This document shows positions 1-9,000 of a stretch of 32,033 nt of DNA, piece by piece. The stretch lies in assembly GCA_024638625.1 (NCBI GenBank), contig JAHEJY010000016.1, positions 1 to 32,033 on the forward strand, in the 5' to 3' direction. A program made the translations under genes and the position numbers. The DNA comes from Actinomycetes bacterium. GTDB taxonomy: Bacteria > Actinomycetota > Acidimicrobiia > Spongiisociales > SHLN01. A model generated the notes under the pieces. That model had not been told where the DNA came from. It saw only the letters and a list, made by a program, of their open reading frames with translations, and did not search any database. Numbering within the stretch: the first letter of the stretch is position 1; each line of letters starts with the position of its first letter.

Positions 1-55
1 GGGGAAAGTACCGCAGCCCGGTAGGGCTGGGGTAGGGGGTAGTCGATCTCTCTCC
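1..55. repeat. Partial inverted copy of the left-edge repeat element
   Basis: The first 14 bases are the reverse complement of bases 132-145 inside the direct repeat, and GGGGTAGGGGGT (29-40) is the reverse complement of the C-rich start of that repeat. A short GTCGATCTCT stretch (42-51) matches the end of the repeat in direct orientation. A small hairpin (AGCCC, loop, GGGCT at 15-28) lies between. The window starts inside the element, so its true edge is not visible. Confidence 0.55.
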
Positions 56-107
56 CGGTATCTCAAGTGTTCTGTGGCGATTCACGGGATATAGGACTAC
101 CTGCGAA

Positions 108-202
108 CCCCCTACCCCCTCTCTTCGTTCGGCGGTACTTTCCCCCATCTGGTCGCCGCCTGTGGCGGCTGATGGGGGACTATTTGGGAGGTCGATCTCT
201 TT
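108..202. repeat. Direct repeat copy 1, hairpin-rich non-coding element
   Basis: This 95-bp unit recurs at 284-378 with only two mismatches that I can find. It begins with a C-rich run, contains GGCGGTACTTTCC, and ends in GGTCGATCTCTTT. Inside is a strong nested hairpin: TCCCCCATC (141-149) pairs with GATGGGGGA (171-179), and GCCGCC (155-160) pairs with GGCGGC (164-169) around a TGT loop. The open frames across it are low-complexity and look like no protein. It may be a REP/MITE-like extragenic element or a multicopy structured RNA. Confidence 0.8.
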
Positions 203-241
203 TTTTGTGTTTGCGTGCGGTGGTTGTTGGGGTGCTGGAGT

Positions 242-280
242 GGAGTTGCGTAGCAACTCCTGAGCAACCCGCAGGGTTGC
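242..280. repeat. Two adjacent perfect hairpins between the direct repeats
   Basis: GGAGTTGC-GTA-GCAACTCC (242-260) is followed three bases later by GCAACCC-GCA-GGGTTGC (264-280). Both stems are perfect with 3-nt loops. They sit just before repeat copy 2 and are not seen before copy 1, so they may belong to a larger composite element. Neither is followed by a T-run, so neither is a typical intrinsic terminator. Confidence 0.65.
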
Positions 281-283
281 CGA

Positions 284-378
284 CCCCCTACCCCCTCACT
301 TTGTTCGGCGGTACTTTCCCCCATCTGGTCGCCGCCTGTGGCGGCTGATGGGGGACTATTTGGGAGGTCGATCTCTTT
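284..378. repeat. Direct repeat copy 2, hairpin-rich non-coding element
   Basis: Second copy of the 95-bp unit, offset by 176 bp from copy 1, with the same nested hairpin at 317-355. It ends about 50 bases before the first gene, so it may lie in or next to that gene's promoter or leader. Together with copy 1 and the inverted fragment it fills nearly all of the 430-base gene-free left edge. Confidence 0.8.
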
Positions 379-430
379 GTGAACCTATACCTATGAGATT
401 CTTCAGACGGCTTGCTGGTAGACATTCGTT

Positions 431-814
431 GTGAGTGACGACAATTTCGTTCCGCTGAGTCAAGAACTAAGGGCGCTGCTCGCTTCGCGATCGGTCATCG
501 ATCTGACCACGACCGGAAGAGTGACCGGACAGAAGCACCGGATCGAGATCTGGTACGCCTATACGGATCCGACCCTCTTCATGCTTTCCGGCGGTGGTTC
601 GGAATCCGACTGGGTACGGAACATCATTGCCAATCCGGGCGTGCTCGTTCATGTCGACGATCACGATATTCCCGGCCGCGCCAGAGTGATCTTCGACGAG
701 CATGAGTCAGAGTTGGCCAGGACGATGGTCTTTGGAAAGTACAACCCGGGGTACGGCAGCGATTTAACGACCTGGCGAAATCGGTCTCTCCCGATCGCGA
801 TCGACCTCTACTAG
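431..814 (+). CDS. DUF385 / deazaflavin(F420)-dependent reductase family protein
   Basis: This 127-aa protein has the compact split-barrel layout of the DUF385/Ddn family, which in characterised members uses reduced coenzyme F420 or flavin to reduce quinones and nitro compounds. Visible family features are the early strand VIDLTTTGRVTGQKHRIEIWY (residues about 17-37) and the segment GGGSESDWVRNIIANPGVLVHV, where the SDWVRNI-type helix and following strand form part of the cofactor pocket. The GTG at 431 is the first start after an in-frame stop and gives a family-sized product. Its stop shares bases with the convergent PAC2 gene. It is one of three paralogues in the first 2.6 kb. The substrate cannot be predicted. 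Confidence 0.8.
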   Translation: MSDDNFVPLSQELRALLASRSVIDLTTTGRVTGQKHRIEIWYAYTDPTLFMLSGGGSESDWVRNIIANPGVLVHVDDHDIPGRARVIFDEHESELARTMVFGKYNPGYGSDLTTWRNRSLPIAIDLY

Positions 815-1668
815 GGATCGAAGGGGTCGTCGCCGTCGCCCGTTGATTCGGCGAGAAAGCGCTCTATTTCGGCTGCAATCTCCTCGCCGGTCGGCATCTC
901 GCTCTGGGCGTCGACCACTGTCTCCAACTGCTCAACATACTCCCGGGTCTGGGGTTGGGCCTCCAGGATCTCGTCGAGCTGCCTGCGTTGCTCGGCCGAG
1001 TCATCGACCAGCTGCCCCAAAGCGATGGGGATACCGGAGTGGCGTGCCACCCGTTCGACCAGGGTCACCACCCCCGGGTAGTACGTGCCACCAACGTAGT
1101 GGGGCACCTGCGCCCAGAATCCGACCGCAGGAATCCCCTGGTCTACGACGTAGCTCTCGAGAATGCTGACCGCCGCCCCCGGGACTCGCAACACCCCACC
1201 GGGCAATTGCTCATCCTCGGCAATCAACTCAGGGCGCGAGGCAGTCGTGACCAACCGTGTGAGACGGGTGTGCGGAGCCGCCGACGGGATACCGCCGAGA
1301 GAAATATGTTCAACGATTCCGAGTTCGGCAGAGAGGTCTGCTACCGATCGACCCAGCAATTGCCATTGCCAATTGGGCTCGGTGCCGCTGAGTACGAGCA
1401 CGTCGCGTCCACTGGTGTTCGCCCGGCGCAACGTGAGCTCGGGCCACTCGATCGACTCAGTGACGCCGCTGACGAAGGTCAGCGCGGGGCGATTGACCCG
1501 AAAGTCGTAGAGGGCATCGGGGTCGAAACGGGCGATGGTCTTGCCATCTCCAGCGATGTGCTTGGCTGCTTCGGTGCCGACATTTCCTGCATTCACCCAC
1601 CCGTCGAGAGCGGCGATCATGACCGGTGCAACGAGATCGCCGGGATCTTCCAACTCGTAGATAGCCAT
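811..1668 (-). CDS. PAC2 family protein (proteasome-assembly-chaperone-like)
   Basis: The 285-aa product resembles the actinobacterial PAC2 family, related in fold to eukaryotic and archaeal proteasome assembly chaperones. Typical stretches are MAIYELEDPGDLVAPVMIAALDGWVNAG at the start, LTLRRANTSGRDVLVLSGTEPNW (a Rossmann-like strand and turn) and GIPAVGFWAQVPHYVGG in the last third. The reading frame extends 52 codons further upstream, but that part is Arg-rich and unlike the family, so the ATG at 1668 is preferred. The last residues are acidic (GDGDDPFDP). The gene converges on the DUF385 gene, and the two stop codons overlap within a CTAG at 811-814. The biochemical role of bacterial PAC2 proteins is poorly known. 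Confidence 0.85.
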   Translation of the reverse strand: MAIYELEDPGDLVAPVMIAALDGWVNAGNVGTEAAKHIAGDGKTIARFDPDALYDFRVNRPALTFVSGVTESIEWPELTLRRANTSGRDVLVLSGTEPNWQWQLLGRSVADLSAELGIVEHISLGGIPSAAPHTRLTRLVTTASRPELIAEDEQLPGGVLRVPGAAVSILESYVVDQGIPAVGFWAQVPHYVGGTYYPGVVTLVERVARHSGIPIALGQLVDDSAEQRRQLDEILEAQPQTREYVEQLETVVDAQSEMPTGEEIAAEIERFLAESTGDGDDPFDP

Positions 1669-1739
1669 GTCAGCCAGGGTACCCCCCGATGGGATTATGC
1701 CCGTCGTTGAGTCGATCTGCGAGCACGCGCAAGCTGCGC

Positions 1740-2126
1740 TCAGTCGACGGTGAATTCGACCAGCGGGGCGGTGGCGACCCACTTCGGCAGAATGTGATCG
1801 GCTTTTGCCGGCTCGTTGTCCCAACTCTCGGTGAGGATTCGATACAAGACCTGCGACCGCTGGTCTTCGTTTGTGACTTCCGTGGCACGAGCCCCGATGT
1901 CGGCCGTGATCCCCCGTTTGAGGTGGATCGTGAATTGAGGATTGGCCTTGAGGTTCGCCAGCCAGTCCCTTTTGAAACCGGGCCGGCCGGTGATATAGAA
2001 CCTGCCATCAAAGTGGTGAAAAGCGATCTCGATTCGCCGTTCGGCCCCACTCCTGGCTCCGATGGTGGTGATATCGACGACACCGCCGTGCTCCAGTGCG
2101 GCGCTGATTGCTGATTCCATTGTCAC
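1740..2126 (-). CDS. DUF385 / deazaflavin-dependent reductase family protein (paralogue 2)
   Basis: This 128-aa protein belongs to the same family as its neighbours: VVDITTIGARSGAERRIEIAFHHFDGRFYITGRPGFKRDWLANLKANPQFTIHLKRG is the typical barrel core with an RDWLANL-type helix. Starts at 2126 (MTM) and 2120 differ by two codons and cannot be separated. It lies 22 bp downstream of paralogue 3 on the same strand, so the two and the upstream MDR gene probably form one transcript. The paralogues have diverged strongly, which suggests different substrates rather than a recent duplication. Use of F420 is inferred from the family, not seen directly. Confidence 0.8.
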   Translation of the reverse strand: MTMESAISAALEHGGVVDITTIGARSGAERRIEIAFHHFDGRFYITGRPGFKRDWLANLKANPQFTIHLKRGITADIGARATEVTNEDQRSQVLYRILTESWDNEPAKADHILPKWVATAPLVEFTVD

Positions 2127-2148
2127 GGAAACACAGCGCAGGGCGATG

Positions 2149-2517
2149 CTATTCCTGGGTCATATGAAGGTACTCGTTAATGCGGAGGAAGGCAGGAGGA
2201 CGCTTCGTGCCCGGGGGCAGTAGTTGCCAGGCCTCGTCTCCATCGAGAATCTGTGGCCGGCTGAGCTGCCAGGCCGCCCCGCCTTTGCTGAGTTGGGCGG
2301 TCCCCGAAGCCAGGATGTTCTGCACCCAATCTGATTGCGAACCGTAGACCAGGATGAAGATGAAACCGTCATCGACCGGATGGGCGTCAACCGGCGTGTG
2401 GTACCGCGTTCCCGATGATCGACCAATGTGGGTGATAACCGGACGGTCGCCCTTCTTCAGCTCTCTCTTGTTGAAGATGTGCTTGTTGAGGTGCCCCCAC
2501 CAGAGCGGCATCGGCAT
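2149..2517 (-). CDS. DUF385 / deazaflavin-dependent reductase family protein (paralogue 3)
   Basis: A 122-aa DUF385-type protein. It starts MPMPLWWGHLNKHIFNKRELKKGDRP and carries ITHIGRSSGTRYHTPVDAHPVDDGFIFILVYGSQSDWVQNILASG, with the SGxxxxTP turn and SDWVQNI helix of the family. The reading frame continues upstream into the MDR gene, but the ATG at 2517 lies one base after that gene's TGA, the arrangement expected of a coupled operon. An ATG two codons later (2511) is also possible. Co-transcription with the oxidoreductase suggests a redox pathway acting on a shared substrate. That is inference. Confidence 0.8.
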   Translation of the reverse strand: MPMPLWWGHLNKHIFNKRELKKGDRPVITHIGRSSGTRYHTPVDAHPVDDGFIFILVYGSQSDWVQNILASGTAQLSKGGAAWQLSRPQILDGDEAWQLLPPGTKRPPAFLRINEYLHMTQE

Positions 2518-2518
2518 G

Positions 2519-3577
2519 TCAGGATCCTCCGTCGAGTGCATCGTCGGGCGTGATGGATATGACCACTTTGCCCTGCGGGCTTCCATCCTCGACCAACGCA
2601 ACGGCCGCTCCCGCATCGGCCAGGGCAAACACGGAGTCGATTACGGGCTTGACGGCTCCTGATTCGACCAGTCTGCGAACGTCATCGAGCGCCTCTGCGG
2701 TTTCCTCAGCAGTGAACATCTTCATCGTCTGGCCGACAAAGGGGTTCATGGCCATGGCAGTCAGGACGCGGACCATCGGGCCTCCGATCTTGCCGCCATC
2801 GCCCATGGCTTGGATGAGGGTTCCGTCCGGTGCCATGACACGTCGGATGTGACGAGGCGAGTACGTGCCGGCGAGCTGAAAGACCAGGTCGTAGTGCCGA
2901 TCTCCCTGCGTGATGTCTTCTTTCAGGTAGTCGATTACGTAGTCAGCCCCGAGCGACCGAACGAGGTCGAGATTCTTGGTGCTGCATACGCCGGTGACCT
3001 CAGCGCCCCACGCCTTGGCCATTTGTACGGCGATCGTTCCTATACCTCCCGAAGCTCCGATGATGAGCACGTTGTCGCCGCTCTCGACACCGCCGTGATC
3101 CCGCAATCCCTGTAGTGCCGTGACCGCCACCAGGGGCAACGAGGCGGCTTCCTCAAAGCTCAAGTTCTTCGGTTTGAACGCCACCCGATTCTGGGGCACG
3201 CAGTTGTACTCGGCGAACGATCCGTGGTGGAATGCGTACACGTCGTCGCCGGGCTCGAACTTCGTGACGTTGGCACCGACAGCTTCTACAACACCGGCCA
3301 GGTCACCGCCCGGGATCGGCTTTTTTGGCTTGCGTAATCCTGACCCGGCCAGGCGGATGAAGTACGGCTGGGCGCGTATGAAATGCCAGTCATAAGGATT
3401 TGCCGAGGATGCGTGGATCTGGACGAGCACGTCGCTCGGGCCAGGAACCGGCCGAGGAACCTCCTCGACGCGGAGGACTTCGGAGGGTGCTCCGAACTCG
3501 TGGTACACGATCGCTTTCATGGTTGTGCTCGCATCACCGGTATCGCTGCCGGTCTCGCTGGCCAGTTCTTTGCTCAT
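2519..3577 (-). CDS. MDR-superfamily NAD(P)-dependent oxidoreductase, quinone-oxidoreductase-like
   Basis: This 352-aa medium-chain dehydrogenase/reductase has an N-terminal GroES-like domain (MKAIVYHEFGAPSEVLRVEEV from residue 20, then GGDLAGVVEAVGANVTKFEPGD) and a Rossmann domain with GASGGIG at 174-180. The Cys/His ligands for catalytic or structural zinc are absent, which points to the zinc-free quinone reductase or enoyl reductase branch. Relatives usually start at MKAIVYH, but the upstream ATG at 3577 follows a good GAGGGGAG ribosome site, so the 19-residue extension is probably real. It leads a likely operon with two DUF385 proteins. The substrate is unknown. Confidence 0.85.
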   Translation of the reverse strand: MSKELASETGSDTGDASTTMKAIVYHEFGAPSEVLRVEEVPRPVPGPSDVLVQIHASSANPYDWHFIRAQPYFIRLAGSGLRKPKKPIPGGDLAGVVEAVGANVTKFEPGDDVYAFHHGSFAEYNCVPQNRVAFKPKNLSFEEAASLPLVAVTALQGLRDHGGVESGDNVLIIGASGGIGTIAVQMAKAWGAEVTGVCSTKNLDLVRSLGADYVIDYLKEDITQGDRHYDLVFQLAGTYSPRHIRRVMAPDGTLIQAMGDGGKIGGPMVRVLTAMAMNPFVGQTMKMFTAEETAEALDDVRRLVESGAVKPVIDSVFALADAGAAVALVEDGSPQGKVVISITPDDALDGGS

Positions 3578-3680
3578 GGATTCTCCCCTCGGCAGGAACC
3601 TTATCGATCACCGTTTTCTCGACACCGTGGGAGACGCAGATGCAATAGGCCAAGAAATAGCCTCCGGTTGGGAAGATGTC

Positions 3681-6098
3681 TCAGTCCGGTCGCAAGTGAA
3701 CCGTAGTTGTCCTGGTCCCGAACGAGCCCGTTACCGATAGCGGGATGGTGCCTTCTGGCATCTCCCAGTCGGACGCCGCGGAACTCCAAAATCTCAACCG
3801 CATCTGTGGAATCTCGATCCGGCGACGGGATGTCTCTCCCTGGACCAGGCGAAGCTTTTCGAACGCAACCAGCCGACGATCTACCTCTCCTACGCCGTGT
3901 GCGAACACTTGCACGACTTCGACACCAGGCCGGTCACCTGTGTTGGTTACTTCAATTTCAAGGGTCACGTACCTATCGGTGGCCGTGCATTGGCGAATAT
4001 CGACATCGAACGACGTGTAGGACAACCCGTGGCCAAATGAGAATCTCGGTGTGAGTCCGAGTCGATCGAAGCCGCGGTAGCCCACATAGATCCCCTCCCC
4101 GTATCGAACCTCCCCCGCCTGGCCGGGATAGTTGAGCAGGCCCGGGTGCTGACGAGAGTCGGCGGGGAAGGTGATCGGAAGCCGTCCCCCGGGATCACTG
4201 TCGCCGAATAGGACGTCCGCAACCGCGTGTCCTACTTCTTGACCCCCGTACCAGGCCTGTACCACCGCCGACGCCGCAACGTGCCATGGCATCTCCACTG
4301 CAGATCCTGCGGTGACCACCACCACGGTGTTCGGTTGCGCGTCCAGGACAGCTCTGATCAGCTCATCCTGTGCTCCTGGCAGCTTCAAATCGGGCCGATC
4401 AAAGCCTTCGCTTTCCCAATGGTCCATCAGACCGGCGACGACAACGGCTACGTCTGCGTCAGCTGCAGCGGCGACAGCTGAATCGATCGATATCTCTGGC
4501 CCAGGTGGGTTACATCCGACGCCGAGCCAACGCCAGGTCTCGCCGGGCAGCGACCCGAACTCAATCACCATTTCAATGTGCTCACCGGCTTCGAGTTCAA
4601 GGCTCGTGGAGATCTCGCTCGGAACTCCATTAGACCATTCGTCTGCGACCAGCCGGCCGTTGACGGTGACACGAAGGCGGCCTCCCGCGCTGAAGTTGAA
4701 GTCATGAAATCCGGCGCGCTGGGCCACAAACCGGCCTGATATGCGGACCGAGAACTCGTCGTAGTCGACCCATGCATCGCCGGTGCCGAAGAAGGCGAGA
4801 TACGACCGCTTCGAGGTGACGGACCGGATCGGTTCCCCGGACGGCTCAGCGAAGGGAAAGTATTCGACCAGGAAGCCTTCACCTGCGAGGGAAGCCGGGT
4901 CGATCGGAGGAGGCGATTTCCGTACGGAACAACCCGGCGTCCACGTGATGTCAACTTCAGGACCTACAGCTGAGCGGATGCCTTCGAGGATTGACACAAC
5001 CCTATGAGCGTTGACTGTCGAGCTGCCTCCTCCCTGATGCGGCGTGCTGCTGGCGAGCTCACCGATCACAGCGATTCGCTGGTTTACGGTTGGGTCAAGC
5101 GGGAGCAGGCCGTTGTTGGTGAGCAACACGATCGACCCGGTCGCGATTTGTCGAGCGAGCGCACGATGCACGAGCTCATCGACCTTGCCAGCGCCTTCTT
5201 CGCGCTTCCATGCGGACGTTCGCTCCATCAATCCAAGCAGTCGGCCGACCTTGCGGTCGACGTCCTCTTCGGAGATTTCGCCGGATTCGATTGCCGCTCG
5301 CAGTGAATCCGATTTCAGCCATCGAGCCGGGCCCGGCATCTCCAGATCGAGGCCGGACGCCATAACTCCGGGCCCGTATGTTCCGTACCAGTCCGAGACC
5401 ACCAGACCGTCGAACCCGAAGTCGTCTCTGAGCACCGTTTCGAGCATGGGGTGCTCCGACATTGTTTCGCCATTGACGGAGTTGTAGGCAGACATGACCG
5501 CCCAGGGTTCGGACTCCTCTACGGCGATGCGAAATGGTTCGAGGTAGATCTCGCGCAACGCCCTCTCATCAACCACCGCGTCAACGTTGTAGCGGTCGTG
5601 TTCCTGGTCGTTGCACACGAAATGCTTGATGCAAGCCGAGACACCTTCGGACTGGAGACCGCGTATCCATGCAACGGCGAGCAGACCGGAGAGCAGCGGA
5701 TCCTCAGAGAAACACTCGAAGTTGCGGCCGGCGTTGGGGACCCGAGGAATGTTGACCGTCGGACCAAGTAGTACCTGCGCTTCCTTCGCCAGGGTCTCGT
5801 GGGCGAGAGCTCGGCCGAGGTCTTCTATTAATCCAGGATCCCAGGTCGCACCCATCGCCGCGCCGACCGGAAAGCTGGTGGATGTCGGGCCGTGATTGCC
5901 ATCGCTTCCCCTGGCTCCGTTGGGTCCGTCGATGAGTCGCAGAGACGGAATGCCGAGCCGCTCGATAGCGTGAGTCTGCCAGAGGTCTTTTCCGGCGACG
6001 AGCATGAGCTTCTCGTCGAGCGTGAGCCGCTCGAGCTTGGTTGTCACCCACTCAGAGATTTCTGCGGTCCTTGGCCATGGTGAATCGCAATCCGTCAA
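3681..6098 (-). CDS. GH3 beta-glucosidase with inserted PA14 domain, cytoplasmic
   Basis: The product (up to 805 aa) is a family 3 glycoside hydrolase that removes terminal beta-linked glucose. The barrel domain carries KHF (158-160), GRNFECFSEDP (124-134) and the nucleophile Asp236 in GLVVSDW. The alpha/beta sandwich domain carries the likely acid/base Glu564 in ESEGFDRPD. A PA14 domain (about 405-525) is inserted between these motifs, as in yeast KmBglI-type enzymes, and a fibronectin-III-like domain (about 710-800) ends the protein. There is no signal peptide, so it should act on imported oligosaccharides. The TTG at 6098 overlaps the preceding gene by 47 bp. A GTG at 6047 would remove the overlap and still leave the catalytic domain intact. 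Neither has a strong ribosome site. Confidence 0.9.
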   Translation of the reverse strand: MTDCDSPWPRTAEISEWVTTKLERLTLDEKLMLVAGKDLWQTHAIERLGIPSLRLIDGPNGARGSDGNHGPTSTSFPVGAAMGATWDPGLIEDLGRALAHETLAKEAQVLLGPTVNIPRVPNAGRNFECFSEDPLLSGLLAVAWIRGLQSEGVSACIKHFVCNDQEHDRYNVDAVVDERALREIYLEPFRIAVEESEPWAVMSAYNSVNGETMSEHPMLETVLRDDFGFDGLVVSDWYGTYGPGVMASGLDLEMPGPARWLKSDSLRAAIESGEISEEDVDRKVGRLLGLMERTSAWKREEGAGKVDELVHRALARQIATGSIVLLTNNGLLPLDPTVNQRIAVIGELASSTPHQGGGSSTVNAHRVVSILEGIRSAVGPEVDITWTPGCSVRKSPPPIDPASLAGEGFLVEYFPFAEPSGEPIRSVTSKRSYLAFFGTGDAWVDYDEFSVRISGRFVAQRAGFHDFNFSAGGRLRVTVNGRLVADEWSNGVPSEISTSLELEAGEHIEMVIEFGSLPGETWRWLGVGCNPPGPEISIDSAVAAAADADVAVVVAGLMDHWESEGFDRPDLKLPGAQDELIRAVLDAQPNTVVVVTAGSAVEMPWHVAASAVVQAWYGGQEVGHAVADVLFGDSDPGGRLPITFPADSRQHPGLLNYPGQAGEVRYGEGIYVGYRGFDRLGLTPRFSFGHGLSYTSFDVDIRQCTATDRYVTLEIEVTNTGDRPGVEVVQVFAHGVGEVDRRLVAFEKLRLVQGETSRRRIEIPQMRLRFWSSAASDWEMPEGTIPLSVTGSFGTRTTTVHLRPD

Positions 6099-9000
6099 TG
6101 ACTAGGTTGCGCGAGAATATGGCCGCTGAGGTCTCGGGGTCGAGCTTCAGGCCCGGGGTCGGTGGGTCCCAGGCTCCGTTCTTGCGGATCCTGATTTCAT
6201 CGATCTCGCCGAATTCGATCTGCACGCCAACTCCGCAGAAGCTGAGTACGGCGGAACCGTCTTCGCGCTCGTCGGGGATCAGTTCGTCGGCTCGCAGCAA
6301 ACCCGGACATAGCGAGATTCTCCCGTCGACGATGCGCATACCGAGCTCTCCGAATCGGGTGAGGATTCCTTCTTTCACCTGACCGGTCATGCCCGGCTGT
6401 TGAGCGCCAGCGTGGGCGGGGGTGTGCGAATAGCAGTCGGTGGGGATCGCCCCCCACGTTGCCGGGTCCTTGCGAAAGCCCAATCCCGAGCGGATCCGCC
6501 GGTATGCGTCGGCCAGTGCCTCGATAACTGTGGCCGGGTCTCGTCTGTCGATGGCCGCCCAATAGGTTTCCTGGACTGCCACGAGCAACTTGCCGACCAT
6601 GTGCCAATAGATCGAGCCGATCCCTTCGTAGCCATACATCGAGCCGGATCGGCCGGTGTATGCGTGGTGCCCGAATACTGATTCGTACACCTCCAGCACC
6701 GTGGTGCGTTGGGCGGTATCCAGTGTCGAATGCTCGAGGGCGGTTTTGACTGCGGCGACATTGACCATCTCTGGCGAGAAGTGCAGGTTTCCCACCCGGT
6801 CCCCGACAAGAATGGCCGCAGCGCCGGTCAGCTCGTCGAGCAGGGGCGCGAGTCGTGGGTCGTTACCGGGAATCGAGTTGCGATCCAAAAACGAAGGAAG
6901 CTGACGCACCGGATAGAGCATGAAGGAGTCTTGGTCGGCGCGATACATATCCGATGCGTACAGCGACTCGATCAGTTCCAACGAGCTCTGTGCGTCCAAG
7001 AACCCGGAAGACAGGACCGCTACCTGGCCCTCGAGCATCGGTCCCAGCCGATCAACCCGTACCTCTGTTTCGGTGGGAAAGGACACCAGGTTGTAGGAGT
7101 CGTAGAGGCCGTCGGGTCGGCGGCCTGTTCTGAGGGTGTCCTCTAGAAGCTCCAGCGATCCAGCCAATAGGAGGTCGATGTCTGATCTGGCGACCGACAC
7201 GGGCTCAGCGTCGAAACCCTTACTTGTCGCACTCCGTTGTCGGTCTCCGATCTCGCCGAGCGCATCCACGACTTCCCGGCGACTTCGGTCGTCGAGATGG
7301 CAGTCCCGACCCGAGAAACGGTCGAGAGTGTCGGCCAGGGCTGTCACCCAACCGGCAGATGACCCGGATAACTGGACGATGTCGGGCGCGTGAGTTTCCA
7401 CCAGCCGTCTCAGCATGGAGATGTATCCGTGGAGGTGATACGAGGTGACCATCGACAGCCCGAAACCTGCGAGGGCGTTGTTGGCGTCGTTCCATTCGGG
7501 GCGTTGGGTATTCATCCAGATCCCGCCGCCGGGAACAAGGTTTGTGAGTTTTGCGAGAGCCGGCACCAGCAGCTTTTCAATCAGGCCGACACGAACGATC
7601 GCGTCTGAGGCGTCGACTACCAGGCGACCATCGTTGCCGAGTTTCCTCACACGCTCCTCAACCCGATCGGCTCGTTCCGAATCGAACGTGATCGTGTTGC
7701 GAGGATCACGCACCAGTTCGGAATAGTCGGCGATGGTGTAGGGGACGTCGGCGTACACAAATGCCCGTTGATCCAGCCACGAACCGATTCCACCTGGATC
7801 GAAACGCTCCCACAGTGTGATGAGGCGGTGCAGATAAACGATCTGATGATCACCCCAGTACCCGATGTTGGACCACGGGTCATGGGGGTCCGGCACCTCC
7901 CAATCGACGCCGTCTTGCGTTATCCGATACGGATTGTGGCCATCGATTGTCGAAGCGTTCAGGAATTTTGCTACGGCGTTCGGAATGACCGCCGGATAGG
8001 ACATGAGGAGGGCCTCCCAGTTCTGGAAGATATCCCGCCAATTCCCCTCGTAACCGAGAACTTCCTCGCCCGACTCACCTTGGACATGAATCGAAAAGCG
8101 ATTCCATGGACGACTGGGATCCCCGTGGCGACGGGAGAACGCCAGCGGCAGGTATTCGAGCATCAGGCGGATCAGGTCGGCATCGTCGGTGCCGGAGACA
8201 ACTGCCCGCAGCCTCTCGAAATCGACCGTCTCACCGATCGAGCTGATGGCGTCGCGGTTGCGCTCGAAGACATCTCCGTTCCAACGCCGGACGTGGTCGA
8301 GGAAGTGGGCGATCGTGACCAGCCGAGCGTTTGGGAAACCTCCGCCGCGCATCGAATTGAACAACACGTTCGAGAGGTGATGAGCGTCAGCCATTCGCTC
8401 GCCTGTCTCCTGATACCCGTCCGCCTCCGCTAGCAAACTTCGCAGGTTCGCCGACCCCGCCGCGATGTCGCGCTCGACCATGTCCATATTCCTTGCGTCA
8501 CCTGCAAGAGCGGTTCGATCCAGCACCTGCGCATGGTCGAGGCCGGTATCAGTCACGAGGCTCCAGGTCACAGATTCGTTCGGTTCCACACTCACGCGTC
8601 CGCGCACGAGGTATGCACCCCGGCGTCCGGTCAGCAAACTGGTGGTTGGCCACGTCCGTCCGGCAATCATCGCCTCTCGCACTCGCTCGTCGAGATGGAT
8701 CTCGAATCGGCCGGTGCCATGAGACCAAACTGCTGTTGCAGTGAGAGATTCGGTTGGTTCGCTACGGTCCGAAATAGCCGATTCGACGGTGTAGATCGCC
8801 GCAGTATCCCAACGCCCGGTCTCCGAACGTTTATAGGCATCCACCAGATTCGAAAGCAGTTGCTCAACTCCGGATGGAACACCGGAGGGCATCACATCGA
8901 GAAGCCCGTCCAGTATTTCCACCTCGGCGCCAGATCCACTGGTATTGGTCACGTCGATGCGCCGTACCCAGCCAAACGATGGGGACGGCATCCAGGTTGC

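Noticed and set aside
67-348. 93-aa open frame across the repeats
   Set aside because: It is made of the repeated hairpin sequence, has repeated Pro/Leu/Phe-rich text and no ribosome site. The opposite strand frame is equally artificial.
853-864. Further CelR-like box (AAAGCGCTCTAT) inside the PAC2 gene
   Set aside because: It matches only the central AGCGCTC and is internal to an unrelated coding region.
955-1710. 251-aa open frame antisense to the PAC2 gene
   Set aside because: Its composition is that of a shadow frame of a GC-rich gene, with no recognisable domain, while the PAC2 protein is clear on the other strand.
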